DNA of 64,000 nt from JANQJD01 sp965601685. GTDB taxonomy: Bacteria; Pseudomonadota; Alphaproteobacteria; Rhodospirillales; Rhodospirillaceae. Of this stretch, positions 1 to 10,232 are shown piece after piece (position 1 is the first letter of the stretch; each line of letters begins with the position of its first letter). Under the pieces are notes generated by a model. That model saw only the letters and a list, made by a program, of their open reading frames with translations. It ran no database searches and was not told where the DNA came from. Location: assembly GCA_965601685.1 (NCBI GenBank), contig CBFCWI010000001.1:620001-684000 (forward strand). The letters are read 5' to 3'. A program made the position numbers and the translations under genes.

Positions 1-1377
1 CATCAATAGCATATGCTGCTGCTGCACTCCCGTGCCTTCTAAGGTAGCCTGGAGGTGTGCCAAAATCAGACATTCGTTTGCTGCATGCCTATCGATTATC
101 ATCAAGCTGTCAGGAGTTTCAGAAATAATATAGGTACCGTGAATCTGGGCCCGTGCAAGACCAAGTGGTTGTTGTTCGGATAACGGCTTACCCATGGCTT
201 GATCAGAAGCCCCTGCTTGCTGCCTAGAGGAGGGGCTGTTTTCTCTGCCGACAATAATCACACCATGGTTGCCATCTGCCTCACGCAGATTCCCGCATAT
301 CAGTAACCTGTTTTTGTCCAACGTGTTGCGGCGAATATTCTCAGAAATTGTATACCGACCTGTGGTAAGACCATGGCAGCCGGCCTCTGTTAAGGTCTGG
401 CGGATAGCAGTGACCAACAGGCTGCGTACTGTCTCGGGATCACGGAATCGCACCTCTGCTTTGGCCGGGTGAACGTTAATATCTACACGGGCTGGAGCCA
501 GTGTCAAAAACAGGCACACCACTGGCTGACAGCTGCTGGTCAGGACGTCCTGGTAGGCTGCACGTACAGCCGCTCCTAACAGACGGTCGCGGATTGGGCG
601 GCCATTAACGAACAAGTACTGACTCGCTGCAGTTTTTCTCAATAAGGTGGGTAAGCTGATGAGTCCACCGAGGGCTATGCCATCATGCTCTGCGGCGATC
701 GAGATCGCGTTCGCTATGAAAGCATGACCCATGAGATGGGCAAGCCGAGCACTGCGATGACTCTTTTCCAGATCGGCGGCAGCCTGTACCCGTAGCACAG
801 AACGGCCTTCGTCACTCAGCGTGAAGCTGACCATAGGATGGGCCAGTGCCAGCCGTTCTAAGACATCGCGGACGTGACCAGCTTCTGTCCTTGGTGCCCT
901 TAGGAACTTGAGACGGGCAGGAGTAGCGAAAAACAGATCGCGCACCTCAACCCTTGTCCCTGGCGGATGGGATGCAGGCACAACCTCCCCCCGCCTACCA
1001 GCGGTGACAGCCAGGCTCCAGGCACATTCTGCCCCATGACAGCGACTGGTCAAGGTCAGACGTGCCACTGCACCGATGGCGGGCAGAGCCTCACCGCGAA
1101 AGCCTAGGGAAGCAATTCGCGCCAAATCATCGCCAGGCAGCTTTGAGGTAGCATGCCGCTCCACAGCCACAAGCAGTTCCCCAGATTCTATGCCATGCCC
1201 ATCATCGACCACCGTAATCAGCGCACGACCGCCGTCAACGATGTTGACGGTGATCTGGCTGGCACCGGCGTCAAGAGCATTCTCAACCAATTCCTTCACA
1301 GCCGAGGCTGGCCGCTCGACCACCTCACCGGCGGCGATACGGTTAACCAAGGCTGGTGGCAGCAAACGAATGGGCAT
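1..1377 (-). CDS. mutL: DNA mismatch repair protein MutL (partial, 3' end outside window)
   Basis: MutL is the mismatch-repair GHKL ATPase that couples MutS to strand incision. The frame is open for 459 codons from ATG at 1377 to the left edge, so the last part of the C-terminal domain is missing. The N-terminus begins MPIRLLPPALVNRIAAGEVV and carries the ATPase motifs ENALDAGA, DDGHGI, TSK and LGFRGEAL. Near residues 429-440 the usual DQHA-x2-E-x4-E endonuclease motif reads DRHAANECLILA: the Gln is Arg and the last Glu is Ala. Species without MutH normally need this motif. The gene follows the cytochrome oxidase genes on the same strand with a gap of about 100 bases. The ATPase half looks intact; nicking activity is doubtful. 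Confidence 0.95.
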   Translation of the reverse strand, partial: MPIRLLPPALVNRIAAGEVVERPASAVKELVENALDAGASQITVNIVDGGRALITVVDDGHGIESGELLVAVERHATSKLPGDDLARIASLGFRGEALPAIGAVARLTLTSRCHGAECAWSLAVTAGRRGEVVPASHPPGTRVEVRDLFFATPARLKFLRAPRTEAGHVRDVLERLALAHPMVSFTLSDEGRSVLRVQAAADLEKSHRSARLAHLMGHAFIANAISIAAEHDGIALGGLISLPTLLRKTAASQYLFVNGRPIRDRLLGAAVRAAYQDVLTSSCQPVVCLFLTLAPARVDINVHPAKAEVRFRDPETVRSLLVTAIRQTLTEAGCHGLTTGRYTISENIRRNTLDKNRLLICGNLREADGNHGVIIVGRENSPSSRQQAGASDQAMGKPLSEQQPLGLARAQIHGTYIISETPDSLMIIDRHAANECLILAHLQATLEGTGVQQQHMLLM

Positions 1378-1483
1378 AACAACAACCTGCCCTAGACGAA
1401 CGGGTAACTGCAAATGCAAAGTGATAACACATTCATATCACATGAACAAACCACAGCATGTAGGTGGGATCATGTGCGAACTG

Positions 1484-2278
1484 TCAACCTCCCCACCAAT
1501 AAACCCAAATGAACAGAAACAACCACACCACGTCCACGAAATGCCAGTACCATGCTGCGGCTTCAAAACCGACATGATGCTCAGGTGTAAACTGGCCCCT
1601 CAGCGCTCTACTCAGATTCACCGCTAGAAAGCATACGCCCACCAGTACATGGAAGCCGTGGAACCCAGTTGCCATGTAAAACACAGAAGGGTAAATGCCT
1701 GCCCGGAAAGCAAATGTTGCATGGCCGTATTCATAAGCCTGGAGGGATAAGAACAGTAAACCCAATCCTACGGTTAGCAGTAGACCTTTTTTGATAACGC
1801 TACGGTTATCTACACGCACAGCGTGGTGAGCCCAATTCACAGTGAGACCGGAAGAGAGCAGGATCAATGTGTTCAGGAAAGGTATGCTCCACGGATTGAA
1901 TGGCTGGATTCCGGCTGGTGGCCACGCTGTTACAGTGGGGCTGACCTGCAAGGCGCTGTGGAAGAAGGCCCAGAAGAAAGCGGCAAAGAACATGACCTCG
2001 GATAGGATGAATAAACCCACACCGACGCGCAAGCCATGGCGGACCGGCGATGTATGAACGACCTCGGCTACTGATTCATGGATGACATCGCGCCACCAGC
2101 CAGCCATGGTGAAAAGCACCATAGCTACTCCTGTCAGCAACAGCCATACCCCATGATCATGCATCAACAACAGCAATCCTAAGGCAAGAGTGAAAGCGCT
2201 CACAGCGCCCACCACTGGCCATGGGCTAGGGGAGACCATATGAAAGGGATGAGGCGAGGGCAGATAGCCATTGTTCAT
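1484..2278 (-). CDS. ctaE: Cytochrome c oxidase subunit III (CtaE/CoxC)
   Basis: Subunit III of the aa3-type cytochrome c oxidase, an inner-membrane protein that stabilises proton uptake and the catalytic core. The protein has about seven hydrophobic segments and the family signatures HPFHMVSPSPWP near the N-terminus, the RDVIHES region, FILSEVMFFAAFFWAFFHSA, and the C-terminal AWYWHFVDVVWLFLF. The frame can begin upstream at 2311, overlapping ctaG by 14 bases, but no ribosome binding site precedes that codon. The ATG at 2278 has GGAG eight bases upstream and gives about 264 residues, closer to the family. It is the last oxidase gene of the cluster, before mutL. Confidence 0.95.
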   Translation of the reverse strand: MNNGYLPSPHPFHMVSPSPWPVVGAVSAFTLALGLLLLMHDHGVWLLLTGVAMVLFTMAGWWRDVIHESVAEVVHTSPVRHGLRVGVGLFILSEVMFFAAFFWAFFHSALQVSPTVTAWPPAGIQPFNPWSIPFLNTLILLSSGLTVNWAHHAVRVDNRSVIKKGLLLTVGLGLLFLSLQAYEYGHATFAFRAGIYPSVFYMATGFHGFHVLVGVCFLAVNLSRALRGQFTPEHHVGFEAAAWYWHFVDVVWLFLFIWVYWWGG

Positions 2279-2297
2279 GACGAACTCCACTGGACGA

Positions 2298-2875
2298 TCA
2301 GGACTGTGCATTGTGGTCCGTGGACCGGAAAAAGGTATAAGACAGCGTAAGAGTAGTCAACTCAGATGTGTGCGGATCAGTAGCAATAGCTGGATCAACG
2401 AAAAACGTTACTGGCATCTCAACTGATTGACCAGGAGCTAGAGTCTGTTCTGTAAAACAGAAACATGCGAGCTTGGTAAAATATGGCCCTGCCTTAGCTG
2501 GTGTAACGTTAAAGGTCGCTGTACCTGTAACGGGCACATCAGTCTCATTGCGGGCAACATACACTGCCAGTACAGGCTCCCCGGGTCGTACTACCATTTG
2601 GCGTTGTAACGATGTGAACGACCAAGGGAGATCACTGTTTGTATTGGCATCGAAACGAATCGTCAACATAGAAGTCGTATGAGTCATACTATGCTGGCTC
2701 ATAGAAGAGGCAATCTGTGGTGTTCCACCATACCCAGTTGCCTGGCAGAACCAGCGATATAATGGCACTGCTGCTCCTACTAGCCCCATCATGCACACAA
2801 CTCCTACGAGAGCTACAACAGCCGTCAAGCCCTTGCGTCTGCGCAACTCTCGTGCTGCATAGCGCGGTTCCTTCA

Positions 2876-2879
<4 letters not shown>
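2298..2879 (-). CDS. ctaG: Cytochrome c oxidase assembly protein CtaG (Cox11 family)
   Basis: Membrane-anchored copper chaperone that delivers copper to the CuB site of subunit I. The 193-residue protein has a short basic N-terminus, one transmembrane segment (about residues 18-40) and a periplasmic domain with the copper motif CFCFTEQTL, followed by MPVTFFVDP, both typical of Cox11. Its ATG overlaps the stop codon of ctaD by four bases (ATGA), so the two are probably translationally coupled. In many alphaproteobacteria ctaB lies between ctaD and ctaG; here they abut directly. Confidence 0.95.
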
Positions 2880-4501
<1,622 letters not shown>

Positions 4502-4595
4502 AATGATAACCCCCCGTTCTTAAAATATTCCTTTGATTCCAGGTGGCGCCCTTAATACTGTCATACGCGACAGTATGCACGAGTGACGACCAGTA

Positions 4596-5456
4596 CTAAG
4601 ATGTCGTTGTATTTCTTCCCCTGCTCGCATTTTCTATCCCCGTGGGCGACACTGCAACCTTGTGTTCCGCTACCCAGGCCGCAAACTGTTCCTGCGATAC
4701 GGCTTCAACAACAACGGGCATATAGGCGTGACGCACACCACAGAGCTCAGCGCAATAGCCATAATAAAGACCCGGGGCTTTAACCTTGAACCAAGTTTCG
4801 TTTAGCCGACCAGGCACGGTATCGGTTCTAACCCCGAGCGCAGGTACAGCCCAACTGTGCAGAACATCATCAGCAGTGAGCTGTACTCTCACCACGCGCC
4901 CGACTGGCACTACCACAGGAGCATCAGCCGTCAGCAAACGTGGCTGGCCCGCCTGAAGCTGGTCTGCCTCTACCATAGTAGAGTCGAAGGCGATATCGAA
5001 GTCAGGATACGTGTAGCTCCAATACCACTGATGACCCTCTACCTTGATAGTCAGGTCAGCGGGGGGAATATGATCCTGACGATACAAAAGCCGGAAGGAT
5101 GGTACGGCAATCGTTATCAGAATCAGAACAGGCAATACTGTCCAAAGAATCTCTAGCGGTGTGTTATGACTCCACGTTGCTGGCTTCGGGTTGCGGTGAG
5201 CATTAAACCGCCACATTACAAATCCAAGCAGCCCCAGGACGAAGCATGCGACAGCAGCGATAACTATTAACAAATAGTTATTCAGGGCAACAATATCCTC
5301 CATTATAGGGGAGGCTGGTGGCTGAAAATTCATCTGCCACGGAAACGGCTGCCCCGCCCACGCGGTACTCCACGCTAATACTCCTGCATAAAACGCAGCT
5401 CCTATACAAACCTTGCACCTGTAAATAGCACTACCTAGCTTGCGAACTGCTCGCAT
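4596..5456 (-). CDS. ctaC: Cytochrome c oxidase subunit II (CtaC)
   Basis: Subunit II takes electrons from cytochrome c through the binuclear CuA centre. The protein has a signal-like N-terminus ending near TAWA-GQPF, two transmembrane helices (about 61-82 and 101-122), and a periplasmic cupredoxin domain. CuA ligands are visible: His200 in DVLHSW, then Cys235, Glu237, Cys239, His243 and Met246 in CAELCGVRHAYM. The ATG at 5456 has a strong AGGAGGGGG ribosome binding site two bases away. It is the first gene of the ctaC-ctaD-ctaG-ctaE run, so a promoter should lie in the AT-rich stretch above 5457. Confidence 0.98.
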   Translation of the reverse strand: MRAVRKLGSAIYRCKVCIGAAFYAGVLAWSTAWAGQPFPWQMNFQPPASPIMEDIVALNNYLLIVIAAVACFVLGLLGFVMWRFNAHRNPKPATWSHNTPLEILWTVLPVLILITIAVPSFRLLYRQDHIPPADLTIKVEGHQWYWSYTYPDFDIAFDSTMVEADQLQAGQPRLLTADAPVVVPVGRVVRVQLTADDVLHSWAVPALGVRTDTVPGRLNETWFKVKAPGLYYGYCAELCGVRHAYMPVVVEAVSQEQFAAWVAEHKVAVSPTGIENASRGRNTTTS

Positions 5457-6582
5457 TACCCCCTCCTACACCACTCTCGCCTACCTGGCTACCAGTACGC
5501 TAGACACCCCCTCAGCGATTATGGCACCAAAGCATAACTATAACATTACATTCTTTTTATGCTGTCAGCAGAAAACTGACCACTGGCTTGATGGGCTAGA
5601 ATATATATTGCTTTGGTTATGATTCAGTAGGAAGGAACGTCCTTGACAAACACGCGGAACTGAACAAGCCGTGAGTGTTCACAGGACTGCAGGAATATTC
5701 CTTTATTGTAATAATACATCAGCTATATTTTCTGTGATTCTAGAATTATTCAGATACTATATGCGATTTCTTTTTTAGAAAATTTAAATATATAAAATAA
5801 TGAAATTATTTATATATTTGATAAAAGAAAACATGAAAATAAATATATAACAAATATTCAATATATGATATACTAAGAAAGAGAATAAGAGAAATTTTAT
5901 TATTCAATACTCTTTATATCTCATACAGATAGATCTTTATAAAGAATGTGATTCTACTATGAATTTTACAGAATAAAAGAGAACATTATAGCAATATATA
6001 GAATATCCATGGACAAAGGCAGCCATTCTCAGTGCGTGCATGGGGCCTTATGGACGACCAGCACAGAGCCCTGTTAGCAGGATCGGCAAGGTTTTAATTT
6101 TCATTTTATTTTACTTACTGTCTATTTTACATAGAATATCCTTAATACAAGTGTATAATGCCAGAATGATCAATAACTACTGAGGAATATACGACGACTC
6201 TCCGCTTTGTAAGAGCCTATGCAGCAATGGTGCAACATGTACTGCAAGACTAGCAGCACGTGATCAAACATCGTACTGAGAATAGGCTGGTAATAGTAGT
6301 AGGGACTGTAGATAAACAGACCATAATATGAGCAACTAGGCGACGTTCCAAATAAGCCGTGCTTGTGCTAACAGTACTGTTATCCAATACAGAGTTTTTA
6401 ATCGTTCTGACACCGTTTTGCCGAATCCCTCTCAAGTGGGTGCTCCGTCTGTGTCTGGCTGCGTTGAGCCGTCTGAAAATACTGGGAGAAGACAAGCAGA
6501 GGCAACCACGTCGCTATGCGAAGCGCTGGAAGGGCAGCCTAGGTGATAGACCATCCAGATTGAAACAGAGCAGGAATCAGCC
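5457..6582. other. Non-coding stretch with very AT-rich core
   Basis: About 1.1 kb between the divergent ctaC and truB genes holds no reading frame that I recognise. The segment 5761-5940 is only about 15% G+C, against about 50% in the neighbouring genes. The part just before truB (6420-6582) is GC-normal; in other alphaproteobacteria rbfA sits here, but I could not align any frame to RbfA. Promoters for both flanking operons must be here, but none stands out clearly. Confidence 0.6.
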
Positions 6583-7512
6583 ATGACACGTATGAGACAG
6601 GGAAAGAGTATCAGTGGCTGGCTGGCTATCGACAAACCACCAGGCTTGACCTCAACCACAGTGGTGAATGTCATCAAAAGTATCACACATGCAGCTAGAG
6701 TCGGCCACGGAGGAACACTCGATCCCTTGGCCACTGGGGTTCTACCGATCGCTCTCGGTCAGGCAACAAAGATCGTTCAGCACGTAATGGATGGCCTAAA
6801 AAGCTACCAATTTGTCATCCGCTGGGGTGAAGAGCGTGACACAGATGACTCCGAAGGCCAGGTTATTGCCACTTCCGACAGGCGGCCCTCGGCCGAGACG
6901 ATTGCAGCGGCTCTGCCTGCTTTCATCGGAAAGATTGAGCAGGTGCCACCACGCTTTTCTGCCATCAAGCTTCAGGGTCGACGTGCCTATGACATCGCCC
7001 GTTCTGAGGGCGTGGAACCAACACTTAAAGCGCGCCCAGTTTCGGTTAACTCTTTCACATTGATCGCCATACCTGATGTTGATCACGCCCTATTCGAAGT
7101 TTGCAGTGGTAAGGGCACCTATATGAGAGCACTAGCCCGCGATTTAGCACGGGCGCTCGGTGCTGCTGGTCACATCGTTCAGCTCCGCCGCATCACCTGT
7201 GGGCCGTTTCATATTGACATGGCGATTCCACTGGATAGGCTCAAGGCGGCCAGCCACAGTGCCTCTGTCTTCCAGTATCTGCTGCCGGCTACGACTGCGC
7301 TGGCCGACATCCCGGCCTTGGTCGTGAGCCAGCAGGAAGCCTACCAACTTGATAATGGCCAGCCCATCCCAGTGCTGCGGGTTCTTGCCCGTAATGCTCG
7401 AGTGTCTCTTACGGCGGGAGATACTGTTCGTGCCATGGCAGACGGCAAAGTGGTGGCATTGGCGCGGATCGAAGGTGGCGAGCTTAGGCCTGTGCGTGTT
7501 TTGAACTGCTAA
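6583..7512 (+). CDS. truB: tRNA pseudouridine(55) synthase TruB
   Basis: Converts uridine 55 in the T loop of tRNAs to pseudouridine. The 309-residue protein carries the catalytic motif GGTLDPLATGVLP with the nucleophile Asp47, then the family blocks KSYQFVIRWGEERDTDD and GTYMRALARDLA, with a C-terminal PUA-like region. Length is normal. It heads truB-rpsO-pnp, a conserved alphaproteobacterial order normally preceded by nusA-infB-rbfA, which are not found upstream here. The gap to rpsO is only 14 bases, so the two are probably co-transcribed. Confidence 0.97.
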   Translation: MTRMRQGKSISGWLAIDKPPGLTSTTVVNVIKSITHAARVGHGGTLDPLATGVLPIALGQATKIVQHVMDGLKSYQFVIRWGEERDTDDSEGQVIATSDRRPSAETIAAALPAFIGKIEQVPPRFSAIKLQGRRAYDIARSEGVEPTLKARPVSVNSFTLIAIPDVDHALFEVCSGKGTYMRALARDLARALGAAGHIVQLRRITCGPFHIDMAIPLDRLKAASHSASVFQYLLPATTALADIPALVVSQQEAYQLDNGQPIPVLRVLARNARVSLTAGDTVRAMADGKVVALARIEGGELRPVRVLNC

Positions 7513-7526
7513 TTTGGAGAGCGACG

Positions 7527-7796
7527 ATGTCGATTACGCCTGAACGTAAGCAGGCTTTCATCAAGAGTTATGCCACTCATGAAGGGGATACAGGTTCACC
7601 AGAGATCCAAGTAGCGATTCTGTCGGAACGCATTAGCAATCTGACTGAGCATCTCAAAACCCATCAGAAGGACTTTCATTCACGACGTGGGTTGCTGATC
7701 ATGGTAAGGCGACGACGCCACATGTTGAATTATCTGAAACGTAAAGACGTAGGCAGGTATGAGGCTCTGATTGCACGACTAGGTCTGCGTAAATAG
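7527..7796 (+). CDS. rpsO: 30S ribosomal protein S15
   Basis: Primary 16S rRNA-binding protein of the small-subunit central domain. The 89-residue protein is full length and carries the family blocks TGSPEIQVAILSERI, HLKTHQKDFHSRRGL and RRRHMLNYLKRKD. A GGAGAGCGACG ribosome binding site precedes the ATG. It sits between truB and pnp, as in most proteobacteria, where the rpsO-pnp spacer is usually processed by RNase III. Confidence 0.98.
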   Translation: MSITPERKQAFIKSYATHEGDTGSPEIQVAILSERISNLTEHLKTHQKDFHSRRGLLIMVRRRRHMLNYLKRKDVGRYEALIARLGLRK

Positions 7797-7827
7797 CGAG
7801 GAGACGGGTGAAGGTAGGTTCAGTGGA

Positions 7828-7899
7828 GTTCTTCCTCTGCAACCTGTCCCTCTGCAGCGGCGGCAGAAGGCTCAATCTGTAGTGTAGAAGAACCGCCGC
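7828..7899 (+). promoter_or_regulatory. Possible stem-loop in the rpsO-pnp spacer
   Basis: Two complementary pairs are visible: GTTCTTC at 7828-7834 with GAAGAAC at 7887-7893, and GCGGCGG at 7857-7863 with CCGCCGC at 7893-7899. They share one base and cannot both form fully. In enteric bacteria a hairpin here is cut by RNase III to autoregulate PNPase. The same role here is inference. Confidence 0.3.
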
Positions 7900-7948
7900 C
7901 TGGATGGCGAAGCGTCGCTATTCCTCCGTTGAAAGGGAATGCAAGAAA

Positions 7949-10072
7949 ATGTCCATGTTCAAGGTGTTTCGCAAAGAAATAGAATGGGGCGGACGCAAAC
8001 TAGTGTTTGAAACTGGGAAAATTGCACGTCAGGCTGATAGCGCGGTTATGGTTCACTATGGTGAAACGAGTGTTCTGGCTACAGTTGTTGCTGAAAAAAA
8101 TATTGAACGTGGCGATGATTTTTTCCCATTAACTGTTCACTACCAGGAAAAGGCCTTCGCCGCTGGTAAGATCCCTGGGGGTTTTTTTAAGCGGGAGGGC
8201 CGTCTGTCTGAACGCGAAACCCTAGCCTCACGCCTCATTGATAGGCCAATCCGGCCATTGTTCGTTGATGGCTTCCGCCACGAAACCCAGATCATCTGTA
8301 CCGTCCTGTCACACGACAGGGAAAATGACCCAGATATCGTCGCAATATTGGGAGTATCAGCGGCACTCACCCTTTCTGGCTTACCGTTCCGCGGGCCGGT
8401 TGGAGCCGCACGCATCGGTTACATCAGGGGTGAATATGTGCTCAACCCTCGGCTCGATGAAATACCTGCATCCGAACTGGATTTAGTCGTTGCTGGTACC
8501 AGAGATGGTGTTCTAATGGTAGAATCTGATGCGAAAGAGCTACCAGAGGACATTATGCTTGGGGCTGTGATGTTTGGCCACGACAGCTACCAACAGATCA
8601 TTCAGGCGATCATTGCATTAGCTGAACAGTGCGCCAAAGATCCCTGGCAGATTCTCGCGCCGTCGTCTTCCAGTCTCTTAATAGAAAACAGACTGCGCCA
8701 AAGTGGTCTCATCGAGGAGTTAACACAAGCCTACACCATAGGCGTCAAGCAGGAACGCTACAAGAAAATTGCGGAACTCAAACAGGGAGCGACAGCAAAT
8801 CTCAGCGAAGAGGAAAGTATGATCACTTCCCGTGTGCTGAAGATGTTAGAAAGCGAGATCGTACGTGGTAACATTCTGAAAACAGGTCGACGAATCGACG
8901 GGCGTGACACTTGTTCTGTTCGCCCGATTGAAACGGAGGTACACGTATTGCCCCGTGCCCATGGTTCGGCTTTATTCACGCGTGGCGAAACACAGGCCAT
9001 GGTGGTAGTGACGCTAGGAACTGGTCAGGATGAACAGGTCATAGACGCGCTTGAAGGCGAATACCGTGAGTCGTTCATGCTGCACTATAACTTTCCGCCG
9101 TTCTCTGTGGGTGAGACGGGTCGTACGAGCTCGCCAGGCAGACGAGAAATTGGCCACGGTAAGCTAGCTTGGCGGGCATTAAAACGAATACTACCGGACA
9201 AGGATACGTTTCCCTATACTGTTCGGGTGGTCTCCGAAATTACTGAGTCTAACGGTTCTTCCTCAATGGCTACCGTATGTGGGGCGTCGCTAGCACTAAT
9301 GGATGCTGGTGTGCATTTACAACGTACAGTTGCTGGAATTGCCATGGGCCTGATCAAGGAGGACAATCAGTTTGCAGTGCTGTCTGACATTCTAGGCGAT
9401 GAGGATCACCTCGGCGACATGGACTTCAAGGTCGCTGGGACTGACCGAGGTGTCACAGCCCTACAGATGGATATAAAAATCACTTCCATTACCCGTGAGA
9501 TTCTGAATGTCGCTCTCTCTCAGGCGAGGGAGGGACGCCTGCATATCCTAGGAGAAATGAGTCGCGCCTTATCAGCTGCTCGAGAGGATATCAGTCACAC
9601 AGCACCTAAGATTACTCTGCTGGCCATCCCACGCGAGAAAATTCGTGATGTGATCGGCCAAGGAGGTAAAGTGATTCGAGAAATCTGTGAGACCACCGGC
9701 GCTAGAATTGACATATCTGAAGATGGTACCGTGACCGTCGCAGCTACTGCGCCCAAGGCAGGGACACAGGCAGTAGACTGGATCAGGGGCATCGTTGCCG
9801 AACCAGAACTTGGTGCGATCTATGCAGGTAAGGTGGTGAAGATCGTCGATTTCGGTGCTTTCGTTAACTTTCTTGGCAGCAAAGATGGGCTTGTCCATAT
9901 TTCCGAACTGTCCCGCGAACGGGTCGCCAAGGTCGCGAATGTGGTTAGGGTCGGTGATCCAGTCAAGGTCAAAGTGGTTGGCTTTGATGAACGCGGCAAG
10001 GTCAAGTTGTCTATGAAGCAGGTTGATCAAACTACAGGAAATGATCGCAATGCTGAGCCTAATCTTCTATAG
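7949..10072 (+). CDS. pnp: Polyribonucleotide nucleotidyltransferase (PNPase)
   Basis: 3'-5' phosphorolytic exoribonuclease of the RNA degradosome. Domain order is RNase PH 1 (starting MFKVFRKEIEWGGRK), a helical linker, RNase PH 2 (from about residue 310, with GRRIDGRDTCSVRPIE), a KH domain with IGQGGKVIREICETTGA, and an S1 domain with GKVVKIVDFGAFV near the end. The frame is open from 7904, but homology begins at the methionines at 7949 and 7955, so I start at 7949, giving 707 residues. The tail after S1 is short. Convergent with the asparagine synthase gene. Confidence 0.97.
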   Translation: MSMFKVFRKEIEWGGRKLVFETGKIARQADSAVMVHYGETSVLATVVAEKNIERGDDFFPLTVHYQEKAFAAGKIPGGFFKREGRLSERETLASRLIDRPIRPLFVDGFRHETQIICTVLSHDRENDPDIVAILGVSAALTLSGLPFRGPVGAARIGYIRGEYVLNPRLDEIPASELDLVVAGTRDGVLMVESDAKELPEDIMLGAVMFGHDSYQQIIQAIIALAEQCAKDPWQILAPSSSSLLIENRLRQSGLIEELTQAYTIGVKQERYKKIAELKQGATANLSEEESMITSRVLKMLESEIVRGNILKTGRRIDGRDTCSVRPIETEVHVLPRAHGSALFTRGETQAMVVVTLGTGQDEQVIDALEGEYRESFMLHYNFPPFSVGETGRTSSPGRREIGHGKLAWRALKRILPDKDTFPYTVRVVSEITESNGSSSMATVCGASLALMDAGVHLQRTVAGIAMGLIKEDNQFAVLSDILGDEDHLGDMDFKVAGTDRGVTALQMDIKITSITREILNVALSQAREGRLHILGEMSRALSAAREDISHTAPKITLLAIPREKIRDVIGQGGKVIREICETTGARIDISEDGTVTVAATAPKAGTQAVDWIRGIVAEPELGAIYAGKVVKIVDFGAFVNFLGSKDGLVHISELSRERVAKVANVVRVGDPVKVKVVGFDERGKVKLSMKQVDQTTGNDRNAEPNLL

Positions 10073-10114
10073 AATGTTGTTTACTGCCCGCAATATCACC
10101 GTACGCCCGCGGTA

Positions 10115-10210
10115 CCATACTTCAACTCCATGCGGTATGGGGTTTGAATTTTGGTACTTTACTAGACTAGTCTAGATTTTCAGATACCCTGTACTCCGCG
10201 TAGGGTGTAG
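10115..10210. terminator. Possible terminator region between convergent genes
   Basis: Between the ends of pnp and the asparagine synthase gene lie an inverted repeat CCATAC/GTATGG (10115-10120 and 10135-10140) followed by a T-rich stretch, and a second weak ACCCT/AGGGT pair around 10187-10207. Either could end transcription from one side. The stems are short, so this is tentative. Confidence 0.3.
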
Positions 10211-10232
10211 GGGGCAGTTAAAACCCGTTTCT

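Noticed and set aside
5690..6170. Replication origin in the AT-rich island
   Set aside because: No cluster of DnaA boxes and no origin-associated genes beside it.
6420..6582. Possible rbfA remnant upstream of truB
   Set aside because: Position would fit, but no frame aligned convincingly with RbfA sequence.
9572..10030. Minus-strand frame of 152 codons opposite pnp
   Set aside because: Lies entirely within the KH/S1 part of pnp; composition follows the sense gene.
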